A DNA stretch of 64,000 nucleotides from Balaenoptera acutorostrata. Taxonomy: Eukaryota; Chordata; Mammalia; Artiodactyla; Balaenopteridae. A model generated the notes under the pieces. That model ran no database searches. It saw only the letters and a list, made by a program, of their open reading frames with translations, and had not been told where the DNA came from. A program made the position numbers and the translations under genes. Positions 20,837 to 33,022 of the stretch are shown one piece after another (the first letter of the stretch is position 1; every line of letters starts with the position of its first letter). The stretch lies in contig NC_080078.1 of assembly GCF_949987535.1 (NCBI RefSeq), positions 48,696,207-48,760,206 of the forward strand. Reading direction: 5' to 3'.

Positions 20837-21770
20837 AGTTCCTCTCCTATGTTTCTTCTCTTCTTAATGGCATCAACATCCCTCCCAGCTCCCTTGGTTC
20901 TCAAGTGTAAATCCTCCAAATTATATGATCATACAGTTAATAATGCACTAATTATCATCTAATTCAATGTTTTTACAGATGATAGGAGTGGTGCCCAGAG
21001 TGGTGAAATTAATTCCCAAGGGTTATTTTGCAAGGCCAGTTCTGGAGCCAAAATCTCCTAATCCTTTATGATTATTCATTCCTTTATTCCTTCACCAAAT
21101 CCTGTCAGTTCCACAATGCTTCTCCCATCTATACATTTTCACCATCTCAATTTATAGTCTTATTTTTGTATTTTTTATTTATATTACTGCACTTCTAACT
21201 TTCCCCTCTCTTATTCACAATACAGTACTGCAGGAAATAATATTCCTAAACCCCAGATTTGATCATGATTTTTCCTGTTTCAAGCACCTACTTTATACAG
21301 ATAAAGTTCCAGCATCTTGGCCAGCAGTCAAAATCCTATGCAGTTAGATCCGAACTTCCTTTATTTCAACCAATTCAAACTATGAGCTACTCAGTATACC
21401 TAACGCTCTCACTTCCACATCTTTCTCACTCTGTTCTACAGACGGACTGTCTGCAGGAATGGACTGTCATTCCATCTTCTTCCCCATCACCACCATAGAT
21501 CCACAGCATAACATCCTACTAATCTTTTAAAGTCCATTTCAAGTTCTACTCCTCCAAAAAAAGCTTTCCCGAGCCCTTCCTCATAGCACATTGTGCCTTT
21601 ACTTTCTTATGCATCACAGTTTCACAACTGAGTTAGTTTTTAACCCTTCTCACTATATTATCAACTACCTGAATGCAGAGATTGTGTTTTACTTACCTTT
21701 AGTATTTCCTATAGCAGCTTGCAGAACTTGGCATATAATAGATGCTCAGTTAACACTTGTAAAATAGAAT
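20837..21770 (+). repeat. L2 LINE, 3' part
   Basis: Continues the L2 after the SINE: tttcaagttctactcctcca, ctgaatgcagagattgtgtt and gaacttggcatataatagat match the L2 3' UTR and terminus. Confidence 0.75.
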
Positions 21771-21774
21771 AACT

Positions 21775-21910
21775 AACATCTGTGTAATACTTTGAAATTT
21801 GTAAAATACATTCCCAAAACCTGTGGAGTAAGTCATGTAAGTATTTTTATTATTCTAAATTTACACATTTTCAAAACTATGAAATATAGAGTTTAGTAAA
21901 ACCTGAATCC
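21775..21910 (-). repeat. MIR-like fragment, antisense
   Basis: taatactttgaaatttgtaa to ttattattctaaatttacac resembles the reversed MIR 3' half. Very degraded. Confidence 0.4.
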
Positions 21911-22819
21911 TCTAATAGGAACCAAGTTTTGTTTTTTGTCTTTTTACTCCCTATCACCTGTTTGTTATGCTAAGTCTGTATTCTTCAAAGTAGAGTTCTG
22001 AGAGTATTTGCTTTATTATCATATTTACTTGCCTCAGGCTATTTCTACATACTACCAAACAGCCAGATGAAAAATAAAAATGCAATCAATCTTCCAAATA
22101 TTTTAAAATGTAGTATACATATGTTTGTTTCTGTATAGAACAAACAGCTAGGTGATTGATTTGCATTATTTACTTTTCAACCAGTTGTTTCGACAGTGTG
22201 ATGATTATATAAACTCCAACAGTGGCATTTTCTCAGTTTTTTGTTGATTTTGTAATTTTACTGCCATCTGCAATTTTTTTACAGTAGCCATCTAATTTTA
22301 TTTATATAGTTTATTGCTAATGAGATGTGGTAGGCAAGAAAAACTGGTTTCTTTTAAGTCTTCTTTAAGCCTGCCCCACAGACTTGGAGCCAAGGTTACA
22401 TGGGATTGAAGAAATATTCCCAAATTGGAAAAAGTACTGTAATCTACACCCTGCAACTTCCCTCATAGAAGAGTTAAAAACAAAAAAACCCCAACTCATC
22501 AGCTCTGAAAAACAAGTGCCTTTGATGAAAAAGGAATTAGGAATACCTAAAAAACAAGAGATAGAAATGGATTGAAAGAAGAAACTTTTGCCCAAAAATG
22601 TACAAAAGAAAATATGGCTAGAAATAAATGTACAGGTGGGTTCAGGAAAAACGGAAGGAGCCCCAGGGCAAAAAGAAAGGGTTGTTGGTTGAAAACAACA
22701 TTAGGAGCAGCCTTGCAGTTCTGACCCCTACTCCCCTCATCACTACATGGCATTACCACCAGATACAAAGGAAAGGTCAGCACTTTGATTTCTGGTAACA
22801 AAAGGCTAAGTGACTAGGT

Positions 22820-23791
22820 TATTTGGACCAACCCTCCCACTGAAAACATATGACACAAAAATATACAAAAGTCCTAAATTTATCAAAGAGTTGAGAAGTT
22901 AGTAAAGGACTACCAGACAAAAAAAATCTACGGAATTGCTGGAATGCAGAGAAGTAAACACAGAGCACCTGAGCCGGGCCTGGACTTGCCTTACCCTGGT
23001 CCCAGCCCTGTACCTGAATATCAAAACAGCTTTTGCCCTGAACCAGATAACTTGGGCTTTGGTTTTAGTGGCCTCACAAAGCAAGAAGCACAGAACTGTA
23101 GTCCTCAAGACCTGTTAAAGGTGAGGCATCTAATAAGAAACTTTTTCAACATTAACCGAAGTCCATAAAGTGCTATACTCATAGGATAAGGGCAGACCAG
23201 AAGTAAATACACCCCTTCCAAAGTCCAGGGATCTGCAGACAACTTGACACTTAGCAGAGCAGGGAGAAAAGGAAAAGGAAAAATTACATTTCTGAGAAGT
23301 TATGGTCGCAGGCCAGCCCTTCTGGAGATTTACAGCCTTGGTAATCCCAGGTATCCTGAGCCTAGAACTAGATCTAAGATGGTCCTGTACTTGGCAAAAG
23401 CAAATTCATGTTCTCCCCACAGAAAGGCAACTTCATTGTAGGTCTCAAAGAACCCACTCAGATAAGGTTTTCAGTACATAATAAAAATAACTAAGCACAC
23501 AAGGAGACAAAGCACCATGAAGGGGGGCATTTTGGGGTGGGCATTTGGGCCAGAGATGTAGGATACAGCTGCAAATGGCTAGTGATACTCAAGCAGCCTG
23601 TATTCCAAAACACTAGCTCCTGTCACATCCTGATAGCATATCCTACAACACTCTGTTACTAGTGGCAAGCTGAGGTAATTGTTATAGCATTCACAGACAG
23701 GTTAAGAGGGAAAATCCAAGTCCAACATGAATACAATCAAGAATCACCAAACATTTGAGAAAAACTAACACCATGAGAGAAAAGCATCAGC

Positions 23792-23847
<56 letters not shown>

Positions 23848-25102
23848 ACACACACACACACCCTGATAACACCTGAGGAAATAGAACAAGTAGAACAAAT
23901 GGTTGAAGACTAAAACATAAAATGATTGTCATAAGATGTATTTAGAGAGGTTACTGTATCCTTGAAACAAGAGCAGGTCTAAAAGGTGAGCTATTTTGGA
24001 AATGAAATAAATAATGGTTAAAAAAAAAAAAAAGCCTCAAGGGTAAATAGCAAAATTGAAGAGCAGCCTGGAGGCTCAAAGATCAAACTGAGAAATTCTC
24101 TTAGATCACAATGCAAATGGACAGAGAGATGACATGTATAAAATAAAGGTTAAAGGCCTTGGAGGATCCACCCAAAAGTTACAAATCCACATAATGGGAT
24201 TTCCAGAAAGAGAAAATCGAAGCACTTAGAAAAAGAAATAAAGAAATCAAATAAAATTCCCCAGATCTGAAAAACGACTCAGATTTTTGGATTAAGTGCC
24301 ACTGAGTGCCAAGCAAGAAGACTGAGAAAAGACCCACTCCTAGAAAATAATGGCAAAATCTTAATATTTCATGGATAATCAGAAAATCCTAAAGGCTTCT
24401 AAAGAGAAAAAATACATTATTTATAAGGAAAAAAAGCACCATGTTGACTTCAAATTCATTTGCAACATTGAGTACAAAAAGATACTGGAGAAATATTTTC
24501 TTAGTATTGAGATAAAATGATTTTGAATCTAGAATTTTATAATCTGACAAACTATCAGACAAGTGTAATGGCCAAATAAGATATTTACAGACAAGAGTGG
24601 ATTCAGAAAATTTACCATCCACAAATTTTAGCTGAAATATTGACTAGAAGATATGCTGAAGCAAAATAAAACACAAATTCAGGAGGAACACCAAAAATCA
24701 ATGGTAAGCAAAGAAATCTTTAAGACTTATGATTACTCTAAATAAATGTTCATTTTAATTTTTAAAAATATAACAATCACAAATTCATTTAAAAAAATTC
24801 CTTTCACAATAGTGACAGAAATTATAAAATAGCTAAGAATCAATTTAAAGTGAAACAAGACATACATGAGTAATAAAAATGAAATTTTTCTGAAGACCAT
24901 TAAAGAGAAAAATCTAAATAAATTAAGGCTATAAACCTGAATGGATCTCAATATTGTAAATATGGCAGGTCTTTGTAAATTAACATGTAAATCCAATGCC
25001 ATCCCAGTGAAAATATCAACACATTTTTAAGTGAATCTGACAAACTTATTCTAGAATTTATCTAGAAAAGAAATTATGCTAGAATTCCCAACATAAGTTT
25101 TT
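22820..25102 (+). mobile_element. Very old L1/HAL1-like element
   Basis: 5' part is L1-like untranslated sequence. 24180-24720 resembles the C-terminal ORF1 region (tgggatttccagaaagagaa; ggcaaaatcttaatatttca; acagacaagagtggattcag). 24770-25086 resembles a late ORF2 segment. A dinucleotide repeat (23794-23861) interrupts it and a SINE splits it at 25103. No open frame of note. Confidence 0.6.
23794..23861 (+). repeat. (CA)n microsatellite
   Basis: About 33 CA units with one CATA interruption. Probably highly length-polymorphic. Confidence 0.98.
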
Positions 25103-25464
25103 TTTTTGTTTGTTTTGTTTTTTTAAATTTATTTATTTATTTATGGCTGCATTGGGTCTTCGATGCTGCACGTGGGCTTTCTCTAGTTGCGGCGAGCGGG
25201 GGCTACTCTTCATTGCGGTGTGTGGGCTTCTCATTGCGGTGGCCTCTCTGTTGCGGAGCACAGGCTCTAGACGCGCAGGCTTCAGTAGCTGTGGCACGTG
25301 GGCTCAGTAGCTGTGGCTTGCAGGCTCCAGAGCGCAGGCTCAGCAGCTGTGGCACACGGGCCCAGCTGCTCCGCGGCATGTGGGATCTTCCCGGACCAGG
25401 GCTCAAACCCGTGTCCCCTGCATTGGCAGGCGGATTCTTACCCACTGCGCCACCAGGGAAGCCC
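25103..25464 (-). mobile_element. CHR-type SINE, antisense, 16-bp TSD
   Basis: Perfect duplication cccaacataagttttt at 25087-25102 and 25465-25480. The body ends in ccaccagggaagcc. The insertion lies inside the old L1/HAL1-like element. Confidence 0.96.
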
Positions 25465-25640
25465 CCCAACATAAGTTTTTAAAAGTGGAACGATGAGGGT
25501 GTGTTTTGTGTGTGTGTGTGTGTGTGTGTGTATCTGCACAGAGAGGTTCTTGCCCAACCAGATTGTAAAATACGCAATTATAAATCTGCATTAATTGGAA
25601 TATTGGCAGAAGAATAGACAAATCAAGAAAATAGAACAGA
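25465..25640 (+). mobile_element. Old L1/HAL1-like element, continuation
   Basis: Resumes after the SINE; contains a (TG)n run at 25506-25532 and wording such as tattggcagaagaatagaca typical of late L1 ORF2. Confidence 0.5.
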
Positions 25641-27066
25641 GAGGTTTCAAACAGGATTTGAAAAATAGTTTTGAATGTGAAGTTACACCTGATTTTGGAG
25701 GAAACTGGAAGTCAAAATAGGAAGTTAGTCTTTGTACAATAAGACTTGTGGGTTTCTAAGCAGATGTATGCCTTGCTGGAAACAGTACTTGGGGAAAATT
25801 ATTCTGAGGGTAGATGTAAGTTAGATTAAAATTAGAATAATCATGATTAAATCCATTAGGAAGCTGTTATAAGAATGCAGGCACGAAATGATGAGGGTCT
25901 GATTTATGCTGTGCTTTCCACAGGGAACCAAATACTCACCCCCACAAAAATCCCTTTGGCAGAATTTTCTCTGGACCTTTGTAGGTACCAGCCCTCACTC
26001 TTCTAACTCCTACATTTCCACAGTTGTTTACTCATTTCTCACTCATCTACACTTCTATTCCCACCCTGGCCTGCTCCCATGATTTTAGTCCCAGGTTTTG
26101 GAACTGTCCTTGTTGCCAGGTTGTCTCTCATCACTTGTCTCACCTCTGCCAGCCTGGATTCCTTCTCTGGATTCTCCTGTTACCTGTGTTTTTCTGCTTT
26201 CCAGCCATCACAGTTTGATACCCAGGGTTTTACTTCTTAAGTGGCCGCCTGTCCCAGAATCAGTACATTATTGTTTCTAGCTCCTGACCTCCTGCACTCA
26301 CCATCTGTCCAGTTCAAAGTCTTTGCTGACCCCACTCAGCTCTTAGATCATGCCAGAGAGAAAAGGTGAGGACTGAGCATTAAGAAATACACAGTCGTTA
26401 GTGGATATAAAACCAAAGAGGAACTCTAGAATAGGGGTTTGAAAGGAAGAACGATATCCAGGATAGTGTAAAGTTACAGAAACCAGTGTACTACACAGAG
26501 TCTAAAAGAAAGTTTGGAAAGGAACCAATGGTTAATATTTTTATACCAACTGAATCAGGTGAAGATCTAAGTGAGGCATAAAGCACCATTTTAGAGAACT
26601 AGGACAGGAGAATCAATAAAATACTTCTGTTTAGTTTCATTTGTCAGTGTTGTGTGAACAAAGAATCAGATTTTATTCGGCTTTAACTCCCCAGGCAGAT
26701 CCCCCATAAAATACAGAAGTGTTTTTTCATAACTTCAGTCAGTAAAAGAACAGTCACATTAACTGGTGTTCCAATGTTCATTTAAAGGAAGATAAACCGT
26801 GTCCTGGAAAGAAGGGAGGTGAGCAACATTGGGGGAATTCATGGTAAAGCCAGGAGTTAATGTATATCAAGCCTTTCATGAGAAAGTGGATCTGAAAAGA
26901 ACTGTGATCAAGGCAATATTGGGGGATATTATTTTTTTCTAATCCTTTTCTCAATGCTATGAATATATTATATACGATTTATTTTGGCATCATTTATTGG
27001 TCTAATGTGGCTTCTGAGAATTGAGAATTCTATCCAACGAGTCCTCGTAGGCTGAAGAAACAGGCT

Positions 27067-27530
27067 TATTTTGGTTATCAATTGCTGCATAACATACATC
27101 CCAAACTTAGAGGTTTGAAACAATGATTTATTATTTGTCATAATTCTCTTTGGGGTTGACTAGGTGATTTTTCTGCTGGTCTCACCTGGGATCACTCATG
27201 CAGCTTCACTCAGCTGGTGGTCAGTGGAGACAGCTGGGTCTCTCTCTCCATATGATCTATTACTCCTGGCATGATAGTAAGGCATTTTTCCAAGAGGGTA
27301 AAAGAGGCTTAAAGGTCCAAGCACTACCCTTGGAAGTTAAACAGTGTCATCTGCCACAATTCTTTTGGCCAAAGCAAGTCACAAGGACAACCCATTCAAA
27401 GAGTAGGGAAAATAATCTCCATCTCTTGATGGGAGGATTGGGCAAAGTCACATTGTAAAGGGGTATGAATGTGGGTAACAGTGATTCACTGGGGACTGTT
27501 GTTGTGACAATCTACAACAGTCTAACCTTA
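27067..27530 (-). mobile_element. LTR-like old repeat, antisense (family uncertain)
   Basis: Reads tcaattgctgcataacatac, aacttagaggtttgaaacaa and gcttcactcagctggtggtc, wording found in reversed ancient mammalian LTRs. Sequence to about 28230 may belong to the same relic. Non-coding. Confidence 0.45.
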
Positions 27531-28448
27531 GACCTCAGTGATTCACATCTCTCTCATGTGATTCTCCCCCTTCCAAAATTGTCCAAATCTCATCCAATCA
27601 TAGCATCAGGCTCAAAATCCATGATCTCATAATCTGCATCAGGTCAAGATGTCAATGAGGCTCCTTGGGTGCAGTTTTTAGATTCAGACACCTATGAACT
27701 AAAAAGGCAAGTTACCCTCCCATTACCTCAGGTACCCAACGTACACTGGAGAGAGAGAAAAACCACACTGCAGTAGACACTGATGTTCAAAAAAGGGGAA
27801 GGGGAAAATGTACAACAGCCACTGGTCCATGACAATTTGGAAATCCAGCCAGGTGCGTGTTGTCAGGTTTCTATACTCCAGGAGTAGGCAGTGTTGCTTG
27901 ATTGGAGTATATTCCTAACCTTTTGTTCTCCTGGGTTCTGGGCAACAACCTCTCAGCTCCTGGCTCTGCCCTCTTGGTTGTCCTTCCTTCTCCATAAGAA
28001 ATGACCTGTGTTTGTCGGTGAGAAGCTTTCTCATCCTTCTTCCTACTCATTGAAAGATAGAGGCCCAGAAGCCTCTTTTTATTTTGAACTATCTCAATCT
28101 CTTTTACTCTAAGCTAGTAATGTTTTTTCAACACAAAAAATTTTGTGGGTTTTCTATAAAGCTGTTGGGGTTCACTCCATGCCCCCAAAAGGCATATGGA
28201 TAATTCTTTTGGAGGCAATGAGCTGTAGTGCTAGTTTCTTCTTTACTATTTCAAAATTCTTCTTTCTCAATGGGAGATAATAAATTAAAGCCTTGTGTAC
28301 ATAAAATGGTGTGTTTCACATTATGCAAATAGACATATTCTGTAAAATTTTGTGCATGAATCAATTTTTTGTGAAGGCAATGGACTGTATGTCATTGTAG
28401 AAGCTTGCCATTCAGTCTATTGTGAATCCTTTGGTAAAGTTTGGAGAG

Positions 28449-28680
28449 ACAGTGGAGTAGAATGAGGGATAGCTCTGGAGTCAGACCTGCATTTGAATCC
28501 CACTCTGCCATGTGACCTTGGACAAGTTACTTATGCTCATTTGATGTCAGTTTCCTCATCAGTAAAATAGAAATACAAATATTCTGTGCTTACTCCTTAA
28601 CAACCCAGCTTCTGTGCTGGGTTGTTAAGGAGACCGGAGCTAAATTATGCAAAGCAACTGGTATATAATAAATTATAGTT
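28449..28680 (+). repeat. MIR SINE with internal perfect hairpin
   Basis: Sense MIR: ctctggagtcagacctgcat, gtgaccttggacaagttact and gtcagtttcctcatcagtaa, ending in gcaactggtatataataaat. Its middle is replaced by a perfect inverted repeat (28593-28632). Confidence 0.85.
28593..28632. repeat. Perfect 17-bp inverted repeat, 6-nt loop
   Basis: Left arm CTCCTTAACAACCCAGC (28593-28609), loop ttctgt (28610-28615), right arm GCTGGGTTGTTAAGGAG (28616-28632). The right arm corresponds to the normal MIR core (gggttgttgtgaggatt); the left arm has no counterpart in MIR, so it looks like a templated inverted copy. Confidence 0.95.
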
Positions 28681-28684
28681 AGAT

Positions 28685-28990
28685 TACAGATGTAGAAAAT
28701 AAACTTATGGATACCAGGGGATAAGGGTGGGGAAGGATAAATTGAGAGATTGGGATTGACATATACACACTACTATATGTAAAATAGATAACTAATAAGG
28801 ACCTACTGTATAGCACAGGGAACTCTACTCAGTACTCTGTAATGGCCTATATGGGAAAAGAATCTAAAAAAGAGTGGATACATGTATATGTATAACAGAT
28901 TCACTTTGCTCTACACCTGAAACTAACACAACGTTGTAAATCAACTATACCCCAATAATAATTTTTAAAATAAATAAATAAATAAATTAG
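28685..28990 (+). mobile_element. L1 3' end, sense, 5'-truncated
   Basis: ggacctactgtatagcacag, actctgtaatggcctatatg and gttgtaaatcaactataccc, ending in an AAATAAAT tail: the typical cetartiodactyl L1 3' UTR terminus. Confidence 0.9.
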
Positions 28991-29469
28991 AGCTAGAGCT
29001 ACAATTCTAGAGCTGAATAAAACTTTAGTCCCCTTCCAAAGCTGACTCCATATCAAAACTTTTTGATGGTATATTCTGTTGTATGTATATTTATTTATTT
29101 ATTTATTTGGATGATATACTACTGATCTAGTATATTATAAAAGACACCCCAAAAGTAGAAATTATAAAGGAGATTTTTTAAATCACACATAACTAGGTCT
29201 AATATATTCTTCCTGCACCCAGTGGATTGTTTTTCTCAGGGAGTGCTGAAATTTGTGGCAATATCAATATTCACATAGAGGGAAGTGATGAAACAGTGGG
29301 ACAGGTCTCCAACAATCACCAGTGTTTCTCAATTGATATAAAAACCTACTAGAAAGCGTTGTGCAAGGTACTGTTTGAAGCAGAATGGTTTCCCCAGTAG
29401 CCAATCGAAAGTTTGTTTTCTCTAGGTGAAAACCTAGAAGCCTGATATTTAGGAAAGAAACACATTTTT

Positions 29470-29773
29470 TTTTTAATTTTTATTTATTTATTTTATTTTA
29501 TTTATTTATTTTTGGGTATGTTGGGTCTTCGTTTCTGTGCGAGGGCTTTCTCTAGTTGCGGCAAGCGGGGGCCACTTTTCATCGCAGTGCGCGGGCCTCT
29601 CACTATCGCGGCTTCTCGTTGCGGAGCACAAGCTCTAGACGCGCAGGCTCAGTGATTGTAGCTCACGGGCCTAGTTGCTCTGCGGCACGTGGGATCTTCC
29701 CAGACCAGGGCTCGAACCCGTGTCACCTGCATTGGCAGGCAAATTCTCAACCACTGCGCCACCAGGGAAACCC
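29470..29773 (-). mobile_element. CHR-type SINE, antisense
   Basis: T-rich start, tgttgggtcttcgtttctgt, ending ccaccagggaaacc. Short duplication cacattttt at 29461-29469 and 29774-29782. Confidence 0.95.
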
Positions 29774-30489
29774 CACATTTTTAAAATGAGTTTCAAAGGA
29801 GGGTTTTTTTATTGTGCATCTTCTGCTGTAAATAATGAACAACTACCTTTATCTTCTTTTTACGTTTTAAGCTATTAAATAGTTTGTTCCTTCAGTTAGA
29901 TTATTGCACCTCCTCCCATTTCACTAATTCTTTTATCTGCATTTATTCTACCTTTGATAACTGCTTTTAGCCCTGTAATTTTCATGTTAGCATTTGATCA
30001 CTGACAGTTTGATTTTCTGGTCCAGTGTATAATACATTTTATTCCATTTAATATCCATAATTTTCTTCTCTTATTCTAATACACATGACACTTTCTACTT
30101 CTTATTCTGTGTCTGTACATTCTGTGCATACTAACTCTAATTTTATTCTCTGTACTTTGGAGAATATAATAATGGGAATATACCAAATCACATTGCTTTT
30201 TCTAGTTGTGATAATGGAATTTTTAAATTAGTAGACGTTTACTGTGACTGTAATATCACACTGTCTGATTTCCAATACACAAATATAATTAGACTAAGTA
30301 ATTTGTTTTGAAGAAAATACCTTAATTCAGAGAGAAGTCATATTATAGGCAAAGCATTAATAAATTCTAACAGAGTATTAAGTCTTTAATAATGCTTTAT
30401 TCACCATAGTCCTTTTAAAATACAAATTTACATGTACTGTTATCTTGAAGGCATCTTAAGTCCTTTAAAGAAGTAGGCTTCATATAGCA

Positions 30490-30700
30490 ATAATAATAAT
30501 ATTATTTTTATTATATATGTAGCTAACATTTATTAAACATACTGAACATGTATTAAGTACTGTGCTAAATACTTTACATGGATATTTCATTTGATTAGCA
30601 TAACAAATTAATGAAGTAGGTATAAAATTAGGACTTGAACACAGTCCTGTGTGACTCAAAGTCCACATGGTGGGCCATGATGCTATGTTGCCTCTGATAA
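30490..30700 (-). repeat. MIR SINE, antisense
   Basis: gctaacatttattaaacata, agtactgtgctaaatacttt and tcatttgattagcataac follow the reversed MIR consensus. Degraded. Confidence 0.65.
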
Positions 30701-32012
30701 TGAGTATACATGGCCCCAAAATGATCCCTTGGCAAACCTGGGATAAAGAAAGTTTCATTTGTAGTAAACATTTCTATTCTGGTAAAATTTATTTTACATC
30801 CTGAAGCTAAAGAGCAATCCTAATGTACATAATTGTATGAAATATGTATAATCTTTAAATTTTTCACGTGCTTTATATTAATGCATTTGTCACCATGTAG
30901 TTATTGGATTTTTATTTAGAATTTTCCAACTGTTTCTCTAATTTGACAGAAGACTAAATATCAAATAACCTATGATCGGTTTCTTTAAGGACTGGCTTAT
31001 GAAGTAAACAGAATTGTGAGGCCAAGTGCTAAAGTTCATTAGTGAGAGAAAGAATAAAACATATCAAACTAATAAATAAAATGTCAGAGATAACATTAGA
31101 AAATTCATAACCTGCTCTTAAAGTACAAGCTCATGACTATTGGAAATATAAAATTTTGACTACCCTATATTTGTCTTGAGTCAAGTTCTTCAGTCTGTAA
31201 AATGTGAATGTATCACATACATGCATTTTTTTACTTCAGGAAATATGTAGGGTCATTTTTTCTGTGCATCAAATAATTTTTCAGTAATTGAAACTGAGCA
31301 ATACTAATAAAGTAGTTGACGTGTCGTGAGGTATCACCCCTTTATATCAGGTTTTCAAATTCTTATTTTTCTAAATACGTAAGTTAATAAATTTCAAGTA
31401 CTGTGCAAAAATGAAATATATCAATGACTACATATATATTCTATATGGTATATATAGTCTATTCTTCATAAAAAGATTCATTAAAAATTGCTTGTGAAAA
31501 TTATTTGCTTAAATTTCAAAGCCTGATATAATTATTACTACTCTACATTTCTCAGATATTTATATCATTCAACTATATTAATTTTTAGTATCTCTCTGCC
31601 ATATGGATGAGTCTATAAAAATTTAAAAGACTGTATTCTCTCTTCTATGTTTTAATATTCTCTATTAATAGAGGTTTTTATTTACCTAGATACTTTTTAA
31701 TTAAATTCTAGCTCAGAAAGTTTTCAACTGTTGTAATTAGCTCCATTATTTGTAGAACTCTTTCATGTTATCTCAATTTCATGATGCTTGATTAAAGTAT
31801 TTAGATTATGTCTGGTGTCAAGTTACATCTTTAAAAATTATCAGTAAAGGAATTACTTTGTAACACACTATTAGTAACTTTAAACTGTATATTATTTTAA
31901 ATTATTATTCTTAGAATTCTAAGTTATCCCAAAAGTTTTTTAACAAGAAACTATAGTGAAATTTTAAAAAGAAAATGTTTTCATATTTTATAAAAATGTT
32001 TGTATATTGCAG

Positions 32013-32068
32013 CTATTGAAGCAGAAAAACATAATAAAAAGCAAAAAGAAAGAAATGTCACCACACAG
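32013..32068 (+). CDS. SEL1L2: SEL1L2 coding exon 2
   Basis: Exon of 56 bp. Its first two bases complete the codon started in exon 1 (C+CT, Pro20). The translation is I-E-A-E-K-H-N-K-K-Q-K-E-R-N-V-T-T-Q, a highly charged lumenal stretch just after the signal peptide that matches the SEL1L2 family. An N-glycosylation sequon N-V-T is visible at residues 34-36. The acceptor is tgtatattgcag with a fair pyrimidine tract; the donor is CAG|GTAAAT. Phase is 2 at entry and 0 at exit. No stop or frameshift. Confidence 0.92.
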
Positions 32069-32429
32069 GTAAATATTTTACTAAATCATTATATTTTTCA
32101 AATACAAAATGTAAGCTATAGGCACTATTAGTAGTGTTTACTCAGCATGCTCAGATTTTCTTAAACAACTAATTACTGACTATTCTTTCTGTTCCTTTTT
32201 ATTCATTCTCAATCAATATTTTTTGTTCTTTCATTCAACAAATATTTGTTCATTCCACTGTGAGAAGATAAGAATGTCATCATGCCTGAGCCTTTCTATA
32301 CACCATGGCCTGTCTGAGGTCCTAAATACTACGACAAAAAGGGCAGAGGCCAGTCTGGCTTATAGAGTCATAGATGCGTATTAAACTTTATTAACCTCAG
32401 GATGTCTTCTGACATCTTAAAAGAATTTA

Positions 32430-33022
32430 ACATTTTCAGTCTATTCTCAACCCAGCAACCAGCATAATCCTGTAAATGTTAAGTCATTTCCTTGCAACCA
32501 TCTCACGCCGATGTCTTGCCTAACAGACTCTGTGGTCTGGCCCCACTGCTTTTTCTCTGACATCACCTCCCTTACACACACCATTCTAGACACACTGGGC
32601 TCTGTGCTGTTCCTCAGAAACCCCAGACGTGTGCCCACCTTTCCGTTCTTTCTGCCTGTAACATCCTTGAGCCCAGATATCCACATGGCTCCCTTCCCTC
32701 GCCTCCTTCAGGTCTTCGCTCAAATGTCATCTTTTTTGGAGTGTCCTTCCCTAGACATTCTATAAAGTTGCAATCACTCTAAAATCGCTATCACAACACC
32801 TTCTATCTCCCTTCCTTGCTGTATTTTTCCTCTCAGAATTACCATTATGTAACATACCATATTTTGTTATGTTTGTTGTCACTCTCCCTCCACTAGAATA
32901 TAAACTCCATGAGAGCAGGGGGTTTTGTCTCTGTTGTTCACTGCTATTACCCCAATAACTAGAGCAGTGCCTGGCACATAGCAGGCACTCAATAAATGTT
33001 AATTGAATTAATGAATAAATCT
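32430..33022 (+). repeat. L2 LINE 3' part
   Basis: A well-preserved L2 tail: ctattctcaacccagcaacc, tcttcgctcaaatgtcatct, cactagaatataaactccat and cagtgcctggcacatagcag, ending cactcaataaatgtt. Confidence 0.88.

Larger units (their letters stand above)
13281..32012 (+). other. SEL1L2: SEL1L2 intron 1
   Basis: 18.7-kb intron between the GTAAGT donor at 13281 and the acceptor tgtatattgcag ending at 32012. It is filled mainly by repeats, listed separately. Stretches where I recognise nothing: 13526-13898, 18011-19105 (apart from an X-box-like palindrome), 19422-19814, 21911-22819, 25641-27066, 28991-29460 (apart from a short TTTA run near 29092), 29783-30489 and 30701-32012, the last being strongly AT-rich. 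Confidence 0.85.

Noticed and set aside
22384..22575. A 63-residue lysine-rich open frame
   Set aside because: No start context, splice signal or family match; isolated in intronic sequence.
23794..23861. Tandem array as a possible CRISPR
   Set aside because: It is a simple CA microsatellite in a mammalian genome, with no repeat-spacer structure.
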